Shown here: positions 43,595 to 49,889 of the stretch, in pieces | Layout: every line of letters starts with the position of its first letter | Position numbering within the stretch: position 1 is the first letter of the stretch | From: Sphingomonas sp. URHD0057 | GTDB lineage: Bacteria; Pseudomonadota; Alphaproteobacteria; Sphingomonadales; Sphingomonadaceae | DNA: 64,000 bases | Assembly (NCBI RefSeq): GCF_000620665.1 | Contig: NZ_KK211162.1 | Span: forward strand, 641,764 to 705,763 | Reading direction: 5' to 3' | Translations under genes and position numbers: made by a program | Notes under the pieces: generated by a model | What the model saw: the letters and a program-made list of their open reading frames with translations, nothing else | Database searches by the model: none | Told to the model about the DNA's origin: nothing

Positions 43595-43707
43595 CTCAGT
43601 CTCCCGCTGCAGGGGCGGGAGCACAAGTCTCTCTCTGTCGCCAAGGACAGCCCGTAATACGGTGGCGATTTCTTGCTTTAACACAGTTAGGCTGGATGGG
43701 CTGATTT

Positions 43708-43713
43708 ATTATA
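43708..43713 (-). promoter_or_regulatory. Perfect -10 box (TATAAT) upstream of the Crp/Fnr gene
   Basis: TATAAT on the minus strand, about 25 bp before the GTG at 43684 and 115 bp before the TTG at 43594. A weak CTAACT lies 17 bp upstream as a possible -35. Confidence 0.4.
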
Positions 43714-43827
43714 TCTCCTAAGGCTCTCGAAGTTAGCGGCCATCCCCGACATAGATTGGCAGCGGTTGATCCATGTTATTGGTATCTCTCGCAAATTGGT
43801 GTGGAGTACCGGCTCGGGGGTGAGGCG

Positions 43828-44013
43828 ATGTCGGAGTATCGGGTCTACTGTCTGGACCAGCAGGGCAAGAGCGTCGAGGTGCAGGAAATCGCTGCGTCGA
43901 CGGACGAAGAGGCGATCAGGCAGGCACGCGCCCTGAAAGGGTTGCGCCAGTGCGAAGTTTGGCGCGGGCACAACCTAGTCGCGAAGATTACCGATTTTAG
44001 CCTGGTGAGCTGA
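43828..44013 (+). CDS. Small conserved-looking protein of unknown function
   Basis: A 61-aa protein (MSEYRVYCLDQQGKSVEVQE, IAASTDEEAIRQARALKGLR, QCEVWRGHNLVAKI). The alternation suggests a beta-alpha-beta fold, with the helix AIRQARALKG between strands and a WRGxxLVA strand at the end. The ATG at 43828 has GTGAGG close upstream; the longer frame to 43756 is not needed. Similar short proteins are frequent in sphingomonads, usually unnamed. Confidence 0.72.
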   Translation: MSEYRVYCLDQQGKSVEVQEIAASTDEEAIRQARALKGLRQCEVWRGHNLVAKITDFSLVS

Positions 44014-44083
44014 CCCGTCCGAAGCGGCGTTGGCATTGCCGACACTCGGCCGGCGTGAGACAATCCCGGCCAGGGAGTGGCCG

Positions 44084-44572
44084 ATGCCGATACGCTTGCC
44101 GATCAAAGCTCCGTTCAATCGCATTGGCAGAGGCTCGCCTGGCGTCTCCGCCGCCGCGCTCCTGCTCGCTGCTTGCGCTCCGGTCCCGCCGGCGCAGCCC
44201 GCGATCGCCAAGGTCAATCCCGCAAGTATCGCCGCCGCTCCCGGCACGTGGGACGGGCGCGCGGTGGAGGTCGTGGGGCTGGTGCTCTGGGAGGGCGGAA
44301 GCTTCGGTCTCTATCAGGATTATGGCGCTTACTGCCGCGGGGCGGAGCGCGCGGCGATCTACGTTCATTGGGCGGAGTGGCCCGGGGTGACGAAGGCGGA
44401 CAGCCGCCGGCGCGCGATCGTGCGCGGGGTGTTCCGCAACCGTCTGGGCGCAAAACTTTCCGATGGAAGCACCTTGGGCCTGACGGCGGCGCCCGGCCCG
44501 GGACCGCTGGAGCCCGGCAGCATCGTCCGCTGGCTGTCCAAGCCTCAGCGCCCATGCCCCAATCGTTCGTAG
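44084..44572 (+). CDS. Putative lipoprotein of unknown function
   Basis: A 162-aa protein. A basic N-region and hydrophobic core (GVSAAALLLAACAPVPP) end in a lipobox LAAC. The rest may form an OB-like domain: GRAVEVVGLVLWEGGSFGLY, GAERAAIYVHWAEWPG, RRRAIVRGVFRNRLGAKLSD. GGGAG lies seven bases before the ATG. No family is recognised with certainty. Confidence 0.7.
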   Translation: MPIRLPIKAPFNRIGRGSPGVSAAALLLAACAPVPPAQPAIAKVNPASIAAAPGTWDGRAVEVVGLVLWEGGSFGLYQDYGAYCRGAERAAIYVHWAEWPGVTKADSRRRAIVRGVFRNRLGAKLSDGSTLGLTAAPGPGPLEPGSIVRWLSKPQRPCPNRS

Positions 44573-44692
44573 GCCAGGCTGAAGATCTGCGATCCCCCCA
44601 ATTCGCCGTTTTCAGCATTTCCTCACTTCCTGCTCATGCCTTTCATCCCGACTGGGGCCATGACGAGCCGCCAGTCATCAGGAGGTAGGCCC

Positions 44693-45097
44693 ATGATCGG
44701 TTCGAGCCGACCGGCCGGCGCCGCGGCATCGGCGAGCGGGAGCGGAGCCTATCGGGCAGGCGTCGCCACGGCGCTGGTGACGTCGTTCGCGACCGTGTGG
44801 ACCACGATCGTTCGCGACGATGGCAATGGCATCGGTTTCTTCCTGCTGATCATGGCGGCCACGGTGGGTGCGTTCGCCGCTTGGTTTCGGCCCGCAGGCA
44901 TGGCCCGGACCATGCTCGGCGTGGCGATCATGCAGGCCTTGCTGGGCGTGGCCATTGCCACCGCGCCGTCGATCGCGGGCTTGTCGGATGGCGGGTTCAA
45001 GCTACTGTTGTTCAGCGGCATCTTCGCGGCGCTGTGGCTGATGTCGGCAGCGCTTTTTTGCGCCGCCGCAAAGGCCGGCAGCCGGGGTTTTGATTAG
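44693..45097 (+). CDS. Four-helix membrane protein of unknown function
   Basis: A 134-aa protein with a Gly/Ser/Ala-rich start and four hydrophobic segments (about residues 22-40, 48-65, 70-90 and 103-125), including GIGFFLLIMAATVGAFAAWF and LLLFSGIFAALWLMSAALFC. The ATG has a strong AGGAGG eight bases upstream, which excludes the earlier ATG at 44636. No known domain. Confidence 0.75.
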   Translation: MIGSSRPAGAAASASGSGAYRAGVATALVTSFATVWTTIVRDDGNGIGFFLLIMAATVGAFAAWFRPAGMARTMLGVAIMQALLGVAIATAPSIAGLSDGGFKLLLFSGIFAALWLMSAALFCAAAKAGSRGFD

Positions 45098-45192
45098 GGA
45101 AAAAACGGCCGCCGTGGTAAGCAGAGTCATCGCGCGGAAAATCCGACCGTAGGCCCGCGCGACTGAGAGACTTGATGTGCTCCCGCTTACCG

Positions 45193-45303
45193 ATGTGGGA
45201 GTGCCGCGTGGACCTCAATTACCGTTACCTGGAATCTTTCGAGCGACCGGCACTGTGCCCGCGCGACGCTTTGGCTGTGGCCAAGCGGCAGGGCCAGTCA
45301 TGA
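45193..45303 (+). CDS. Possible 36-aa small protein
   Basis: ATG 45193 opens MWECRVDLNYRYLESFERPA, ending with TGA that overlaps the next ATG (ATGA). No clear ribosome-binding site precedes it, but the tight coupling to the 75-aa gene suggests it may be translated. Only a low-confidence call. Confidence 0.35.
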   Translation: MWECRVDLNYRYLESFERPALCPRDALAVAKRQGQS

Positions 45304-45527
45304 GCCGCACGCTCTATCTGAGCCTCGACGAGGGCAAAGTCGTCGCCCGATGCCTCAAGGAGAAGGTCGGAGTATCCGCGATCGAACGCTTGCCGCGCGG
45401 CGGCGTTCGGCTGGTGTGCATGAGCAGCGACGGCGCCGAGCGGATCCGGCGCGCGCTCAAGAGCCACTTGCTCGACGAGGATGGCGTAGCCCGCGAACGG
45501 CATCGGCCGAGCACGCCGTTATGGTAG
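45300..45527 (+). CDS. Small hypothetical protein (75 aa)
   Basis: A 75-aa protein: MSRTLYLSLDEGKVVARCLK, EKVGVSAIERLPRGGVRLVC, MSSDGAERIRRALKSHLL. Predicted beta-beta-alpha pattern with a basic C-terminal region. The ATG overlaps the preceding stop by 4 bp, and its own stop overlaps the next gene by 7 bp. Unknown function; the order of short genes is likely an operon. Confidence 0.65.
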   Translation: MSRTLYLSLDEGKVVARCLKEKVGVSAIERLPRGGVRLVCMSSDGAERIRRALKSHLLDEDGVARERHRPSTPLW

Positions 45528-45760
45528 CGAAGAAACCCGAGGACACCGCGGACGGGTGTCGCGCACTGGCGCAGGCCGACCGGGCGCGGGCGGCCGAAGC
45601 GGCGAACGGCCATATGCGTGGCACGCTCGAGCCAAGCGCCGAATCGTGGGCCGCCCGCGCGGATTTGCTGGCCGGGCTCCAGGCCAATTTCAGCGCCCGG
45701 GCCGAAGCCTATTCCCATGATCACGATGACCGTCGCGCCGGAAGGAAAAGCCATGGATAA
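45521..45760 (+). CDS. Small hypothetical protein (79 aa)
   Basis: A mostly helical 79-aa protein with ADGCRALAQADRARAAEAAN, then HMRGTLEPSAESWAARADLL and AGLQANFSARAEAY, ending in a His/Asp/Arg-rich tail (SHDHDDRRAGRK). Start overlaps the upstream stop by 7 bp. A further tiny frame (45753-45806, 17 aa) overlaps its end and may be part of the coupling chain. Function unknown. Confidence 0.6.
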   Translation: MVAKKPEDTADGCRALAQADRARAAEAANGHMRGTLEPSAESWAARADLLAGLQANFSARAEAYSHDHDDRRAGRKSHG

Positions 45761-45795
45761 AGGACAGATGCGACCGACCATGGAGGTCCGCGGCG

Positions 45796-46008
45796 ATGCG
45801 AATTGAAGGCTCAATTCGCTCGAACCTGATCGCGGCGGTCGCAAGCGCTCGCCGCTGGCGGGGGCGGAGGGTCCACAAGGATACCGCGGATCATTGGCGC
45901 CGACTGGTCGAACATGGGCGCCTGGTCGATCGCCAGCCTTATGGCGAAGCGGTCGGCGACCTTGTGCAGGAACTCGAAATCGAGCTGACGCACACCAAGG
46001 TCAGCTGA
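45796..46008 (+). CDS. Small basic hypothetical protein (70 aa)
   Basis: A 70-aa helical protein: MRIEGSIRSNLIAAVASARR, WRGRRVHKDTADHWRRLVEH, AVGDLVQELEIELTH. High Arg/His content in the first half suggests nucleic acid or acidic-partner binding, but no motif is clear. It is last in the run of short rightward genes and converges on the Met-rich envelope gene. Confidence 0.6.
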   Translation: MRIEGSIRSNLIAAVASARRWRGRRVHKDTADHWRRLVEHGRLVDRQPYGEAVGDLVQELEIELTHTKVS

Positions 46009-46029
46009 CGCCGCACCTCAGTTGCCGAG

Positions 46030-47484
46030 CTAGCGCAGCTTCACGCGCACGAAACCCATCGTTCCGATCGGGTTGTGCCCGCCATAGGCCGCCGCCAACG
46101 CATCGGGCACGAAATTGACCGCGACCAGTCCGCCGGCGCCGAACGACCAGTGATCGGCGATGCGGAAGTCGCGGATGGCCCCCAGCGACGCCTTGCCGAC
46201 ACGATAGGCTGGGCCATGCTCAAGGTCGGTGAGCTCGCGGTTCTCGGTCATTTCGCCGCGGCCGAAGATTGTCCACGGCCCGTGCTTGATCGACGCTTCA
46301 GCGGCTAACGCATCGTCGTTATGATGCTCGACGGTCTTGCGGCCCCAGGCAAGCGTTGTTGCCATCTTCCAGCCGGGCGCGATCTCGTCGGCCCATAGTG
46401 CGCTTGCCGACCAGCGTTTCTGGTCGATGCCGGGTTCGAGCTGCTCCGGATCCCTGAACTGCCCCCAGCTGCCCTGGAGCGCGAGCGTCCGCGCCGGATT
46501 CCATGAAACCCGGACCGCGGTCGAATCGAGCGGCCCCGTCTCGATGTTCCAGCGGCGCTGGTCGGGCTCGCGCGCGTTGAAGCGGCTGACCTCGAGCTTC
46601 ACCCGGTCGACAACGATGCCGCCAGTCACCATGCCGAAGCTGATGTGGGTCGAATCGAGCCAATGGTGGGTGATCGGCGCTTCCGGCGAATCCATGATCG
46701 CCTCGCGGTGCATGAACGCCGGCGGCCCGAACGCCGGTTCGCCAGGCAAGCCGGCATAAAGGAAGGCGCTGCTGTTGCTGCCGATGGCCTGGGACACCGA
46801 GGCCGACAGCTCCATGAACAAATCGTGCGGGTGCTGGCGGTCGATCAGCCGGGTGGTGTCGTTGGCCGTCTCGCCGCTGGCGAGCAGCAACGGATAGCCG
46901 CGACGGCCCATGAGCGGGTCGGGGCTGAGCATCGCCTTGAATTGCAGCGTGCCATTGCCGAGCGGGCGCCGGGCCATGCCCATCAGCATCCCGCTGGCGA
47001 AAATCTTGTCGTCGCCGCCCCGCCCCGACTGATGGTCGGCGACGAGGTTGAACACGCCATGCGCCATCAACGTCCAGTCGCCGCTCACGACGTGGAGTGC
47101 GTCATGCTCGGACGAGTCCGGCTGCCACGCCGTGCCCGAGCTCTCACGGGTCATCGGATAGGAGCAGAGCGCGCCGGTCATCGCCATCGCCTGTCCGGCG
47201 TGGCCAGCCGGGGGCATGCCTTCCATCGGCATTTGTCCCATTTGAGCATGGTCCATCTGGGAATGGTCCATCGGCATTGGCTGTTGCACGGGCTTGTTCG
47301 CCGGCTTCCTCGCCGCCGCCTTAGTTGGGCTCGTCTTGCCGACCGCCTTCTTCTTCGCCGCGGGCTTGGTCGCCTTCTTCTCCGGCATCGGCATGGTCAT
47401 TCCGGGCATATGCTGATGCTGCGCGGTCGCCGACGCGGCTGACAGGAGCGCGCCGGCCCCGAGCAAAAGCGAAAGATGTCTCAG
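46030..47484 (-). CDS. Met/His-rich envelope protein, probably copper-related
   Basis: About 484 aa. After a signal peptide (LSLLLGAGALLSAASATAQ) come Met/His clusters (HQHMPGMTMPMPEKK, MPMDHSQMDHAQMGQMPMEG) and a Lys/Ala/Pro stretch, then an aromatic beta-rich region like an outer-membrane barrel (about residues 130-484) ending MGFVRVKLR. Met/His runs are typical of periplasmic copper binders. The best placed start is a CTG at 47482-47484 with GAGGA seven bases upstream; the only canonical option upstream is TTG 47538, inside a hairpin. Downstream of a metallothionein-like gene. Confidence 0.75.
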   Translation of the reverse strand: MRHLSLLLGAGALLSAASATAQHQHMPGMTMPMPEKKATKPAAKKKAVGKTSPTKAAARKPANKPVQQPMPMDHSQMDHAQMGQMPMEGMPPAGHAGQAMAMTGALCSYPMTRESSGTAWQPDSSEHDALHVVSGDWTLMAHGVFNLVADHQSGRGGDDKIFASGMLMGMARRPLGNGTLQFKAMLSPDPLMGRRGYPLLLASGETANDTTRLIDRQHPHDLFMELSASVSQAIGSNSSAFLYAGLPGEPAFGPPAFMHREAIMDSPEAPITHHWLDSTHISFGMVTGGIVVDRVKLEVSRFNAREPDQRRWNIETGPLDSTAVRVSWNPARTLALQGSWGQFRDPEQLEPGIDQKRWSASALWADEIAPGWKMATTLAWGRKTVEHHNDDALAAEASIKHGPWTIFGRGEMTENRELTDLEHGPAYRVGKASLGAIRDFRIADHWSFGAGGLVAVNFVPDALAAAYGGHNPIGTMGFVRVKLR

Positions 47485-47505
47485 CGGACAGTCCTCAAAT
47501 AGCTT

Positions 47506-47532
47506 GGCGCCCCCGGAATAGCCGAGGGCGCC
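47506..47532 (-). other. Intercistronic hairpin between the Cys-rich gene and the Met-rich gene
   Basis: GGCGCCC (47506-47512) and GGGCGCC (47526-47532) form a perfect 7-bp stem. No U-run follows on the minus strand, so it may stabilise or attenuate the message rather than end it. Confidence 0.5.
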
Positions 47533-47548
47533 CCTCAATAGCGAACGA

Positions 47549-47650
47549 TCAGCAGCTGCAATTCTTACAGGTGCACGGGTTGCAGCGGCAGCCCGCGCCG
47601 GTCGCGCAGCCGCAATTCATTTCCGCCTTTTTGTCCTTACGATCGGTCAT
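47549..47650 (-). CDS. Metallothionein-like Cys-rich peptide
   Basis: A 33-aa peptide: MTDRKDKKAEMNCGCATGAG, then CRCNPCTCKNCSC. Eight of the last 22 residues are cysteine in CxC and CxxC spacing, as in small metallothionein-like metal sinks. ATG 47650 has GGAG seven bases upstream; an adjacent ATG at 47653 is possible. It is first after the MerR-type promoter and precedes the Met-rich protein. Binding of Cu(I), Zn or Cd is inferred. Confidence 0.75.
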   Translation of the reverse strand: MTDRKDKKAEMNCGCATGAGCRCNPCTCKNCSC

Positions 47651-47694
47651 CATCTTTCTCCGTTTTTCAAGTTGCTCGAAGCGAGCGAATCGCC

Positions 47695-47725
47695 ATATAG
47701 CTTCCGTACCATGGTACAGAGTCAA
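47695..47725 (-). promoter_or_regulatory. MerR-type promoter with 19-bp spacer and central dyad
   Basis: On the minus strand: TTGACT (47720-47725), a 19-bp spacer (47701-47719) and CTATAT (47695-47700). The spacer contains the palindrome GTACCATGGTAC. The overlong spacer and dyad between the boxes are the hallmark of promoters activated by MerR-family metal sensors. It points at the Cys-rich gene, and the ATG of the divergent merR-like gene lies inside the dyad. Confidence 0.8.
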
Positions 47726-48115
47726 GCGCCGCAATCACTCAGCATTGGAAAGCTCGCTACGGCGGGCGGCGTGGGGGTCGAGACGATCCGTTTCTACCAG
47801 CGCCGTGGCCTCCTCGAGACGCCATCGCGCGGCGACGGGATGCGCCGCTACGGCTCCGACGACGTCCGCCGTCTGCGCTTCATTCGCCAGGCCCAGGCCG
47901 CGGGCTTCACGCTCGAGGAGATCAAGGAGCTGCTCGACCTCGACGCGAGCGAGGATCGGAGCCGCGCCCGCGAGCTCGCCAACGCGCGAGTGAAAGCGCT
48001 GGACGCGCGAATTTTGGAACTTCAGCGTGCGCGCGACGCACTCCGCCGCCTGGCCAAAGAATGCGGCTCGGGTGGCGCCGGACCGTGCCCGATCCTGACT
48101 TCGTTCGAGGACTGA
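47711..48115 (+). CDS. MerR-family metal-responsive regulator
   Basis: A 134-aa regulator: SIGKLATAGGVGVETIRFYQ with RRGLLETPSRGDGMRRY (winged helix), a long dimerisation helix, and the end KECGSGGAGPCPIL. The two C-terminal Cys (CxxxxxxxC) match the MerR/CueR metal loop, but the Cys near residue 80 used by MerR for mercury is absent, favouring a Cu- or Zn-type sensor. ATG 47711 has no ribosome site. A TTGCTC-18-TATAGC promoter just upstream would give a nearly leaderless mRNA. Confidence 0.88.
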   Translation: MVQSQAPQSLSIGKLATAGGVGVETIRFYQRRGLLETPSRGDGMRRYGSDDVRRLRFIRQAQAAGFTLEEIKELLDLDASEDRSRARELANARVKALDARILELQRARDALRRLAKECGSGGAGPCPILTSFED

Positions 48116-48120
48116 GAAAA

Positions 48121-48471
48121 ATGCTCTATCTCGCGATCAAGGCCGCCCTGTCCGGGATCATCATCGCCGTCGTTTCCGAAGTCGCCAAGCGATATCCCGG
48201 GCTCGGCGCTCTCATCGCCTCGCTCCCGCTGGTATCGCTCCTAGGCATGATCTGGTTGTGGCGCGACAAGCCGGACGTCGCCAATATGGCGGCGCACGTC
48301 GAGGCGACGTTCTGGTTCGTCCTGCCGTCGCTGCCGATGTTCCTGCTCGTGCCATGGCTCCTGCGCCACGGGACACCCTTCTGGCTCAGCCTCGGGGTCG
48401 GCTGCGGACTGACCATTGCGCTTTATCTTACCCTGGCCGCAATCGGGTCGCGCTTCGGCCTGAGGCTCTAG
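48121..48471 (+). CDS. DUF3147-like four-helix membrane protein
   Basis: A 116-aa protein with four membrane segments: LYLAIKAALSGIIIAVVSEV, LGALIASLPLVSLLGMIWLW, FWFVLPSLPMFLLVPWLL and LSLGVGCGLTIALYLTLAAIG. The RYPGLGALIASLP loop is like DUF3147 family members. It follows the MerR-family gene by 5 bp, so probably shares its transcript. Converges on fthC with a 4-bp overlap. Confidence 0.78.
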   Translation: MLYLAIKAALSGIIIAVVSEVAKRYPGLGALIASLPLVSLLGMIWLWRDKPDVANMAAHVEATFWFVLPSLPMFLLVPWLLRHGTPFWLSLGVGCGLTIALYLTLAAIGSRFGLRL

Positions 48472-49112
48472 AAGGGCAGCGGCTGTTGCCCGAACCACTC
48501 CACGCCGTCGGGGGAAGCGAAGCCGTCGAGCGGAATGTCCCAGGCGTCCGCGGGAATCGTGTCGGCGAGGCGCTGCAAGGGCCAGCCGACGCCGATCAGC
48601 TTCGCTCCGATCTTGCGCAACCGCACCAGTGCGCGGTCGTAATGCCCCTTGCCGCGGCCGAGACGGGTGCCTCGTCCATCGATCGCGATCAGGGGCACGA
48701 GAACCAGGTCGGGCTCGACCACCGGGTGGCGCTTGGCCGGTTGCATGATCCCGAACGGGCCCGGCTCGAGTGGGTCGCCGGCGAGGAATTTGAACGGCTT
48801 GGCCGGGTTGGCGAAGCAGGGATAGCCGACGATTGCGCCGACTGCGCGGGCTTCCTCCATTGCGGAAACGGGACTGATCTCGCTGCCCATCGGGCAATAG
48901 CCGCCGACCACCGAGACTCCCGCGAACACAGACGTCAGATGCTCGGCGAGGCGCTGCTCGAGCCGGGCGCGGTCGGCGTCGGACAAAGTGCGGACGAAGG
49001 CTTTGCGCGCATCCAGCGCGGCGCGGCGAAGCGAATCCTTGGACAACGGGTCCAGCTCGGCGCGCGCATGCGCCGGGCCGCCGGGGCCGGGAGGGAGTGA
49101 CGGGACCACCAT
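48468..49112 (-). CDS. fthC: 5-formyltetrahydrofolate cyclo-ligase
   Basis: About 214 aa. ATP-dependent conversion of 5-formyl-THF to 5,10-methenyl-THF. It has SLRRAALDARKAFV, VVGGYCPMGSEISPVS, and the signature VPLIAIDGRGTRLGRGKGHYDRAL with the ATP/Mg site. The ATG at 49112 is preferred over 49142, which would fall inside the 6S RNA hairpin. In many proteobacteria this gene (ygfA) is cotranscribed with 6S RNA, as here. Confidence 0.93.
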   Translation of the reverse strand: MVVPSLPPGPGGPAHARAELDPLSKDSLRRAALDARKAFVRTLSDADRARLEQRLAEHLTSVFAGVSVVGGYCPMGSEISPVSAMEEARAVGAIVGYPCFANPAKPFKFLAGDPLEPGPFGIMQPAKRHPVVEPDLVLVPLIAIDGRGTRLGRGKGHYDRALVRLRKIGAKLIGVGWPLQRLADTIPADAWDIPLDGFASPDGVEWFGQQPLPF

Positions 49113-49129
49113 GGCCGTGTGCCGGAAAT

Positions 49130-49262
49130 CCTCTGACGCCACAAACGTCAGGTGGGAGCCATATGATCCGGACCAGGGTCCAGGCAGGGACAGCCCCCTT
49201 GGATTAATAAGCCTCAGGGATGTTCAAGGCTCGTACCGGGCAGTACCCGTCCGCCCCAATCT
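49130..49262 (-). ncRNA. ssrS: Probable 6S RNA
   Basis: The 150 bp between zapA and fthC hold no gene but strong structure on the minus strand: GGACCCTGGTCC, CTGACG-TTTGTGG-CGTCAG near the 3' end, and a central region CCTGAGGCTTATTAATCC opposite GGGGGCTGTCCCTGCC. This fits the 6S plan of a long hairpin with an open central bubble that mimics a melted promoter and binds RNA polymerase. The zapA-6S-fthC order is conserved from E. coli. Exact ends are approximate. Confidence 0.7.
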
Positions 49263-49590
49263 AGGCGTTCGAGCCCTCGCGCTCAAGGGCGTCGGCGAGC
49301 GATTCGAGGCGCGACGCAAGCGCTTCGGCGCGGCGCTGGAGCTCCGGGTCCGGTTCCACGGGGGGTGGAGGCTCAGCGGCTTCCGGCCGATTTTCTACGA
49401 TCTGGTCCGCGAGCAACAGCGCCGCGAACAGGAACTGGCGCGCTTCCGACAAAGTGCCGAGCCCGGCCAGCGCCTCGCGGCTCTTGCCGTCGACCAGGCG
49501 GCCGGCGGCGCGCAGATTCTCCTCTTCGCCCTCGCGGCAGGCGACCTGGTAGGCCCGCCCGGCGATGGTAAGGTCGACATAGGCGGCCAC
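49261..49590 (-). CDS. zapA: Cell division protein ZapA
   Basis: A 109-aa ZapA: VDLTIAGRAYQVACREGEEE, NLRAAGRLVDGKSREALAGL, ARQFLFAALLLADQIVE, then a C-terminal coiled coil. It bundles FtsZ protofilaments at the division site. Length is typical. It follows the small coiled-coil gene with its ATG directly after that gene's stop. Confidence 0.92.
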   Translation of the reverse strand: MAAYVDLTIAGRAYQVACREGEEENLRAAGRLVDGKSREALAGLGTLSEARQFLFAALLLADQIVENRPEAAEPPPPVEPDPELQRRAEALASRLESLADALEREGSNA

Positions 49591-49767
49591 TTAGACGGCG
49601 GCCTCGCGGATCAGCTGGTCGAGCTCGGCGACCGCTTCGCGGACCCGGGCGCGCAACTCCTCGTCCTTGCCGGCGGCCGGGGCCGGGCGATCGGCGAGGG
49701 CGCGCTCGACCCGTTCGAGAGCCCGTTCGGCGCGGTCGAGAGCGGTGGAAAGCGACGCATCGTCCAT
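49591..49767 (-). CDS. Small coiled-coil protein upstream of zapA
   Basis: A 58-aa acidic helix-rich protein: ASLSTALDRAERALERVERA, LADRP linker, KDEELRARVREAVAELDQLI. Heptad-like leucines suggest a coiled coil comparable in size to ZapB, but homology cannot be claimed. GGGAGAGTC precedes ATG 49767. Tight spacing to zapA suggests a division-related partner. Confidence 0.75.
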   Translation of the reverse strand: MDDASLSTALDRAERALERVERALADRPAPAAGKDEELRARVREAVAELDQLIREAAV

Positions 49768-49889
49768 GACTCTCCCGCTACGCAAGTCAGCGAGTCCCGG
49801 CAAGCTTTGACGCCGGGAATAAGGTCGCTAATGGGCGTCCCGTCACTGGCCTCGTTCATGGCCGGACCGATCCCGACCGACGGAGCCAC

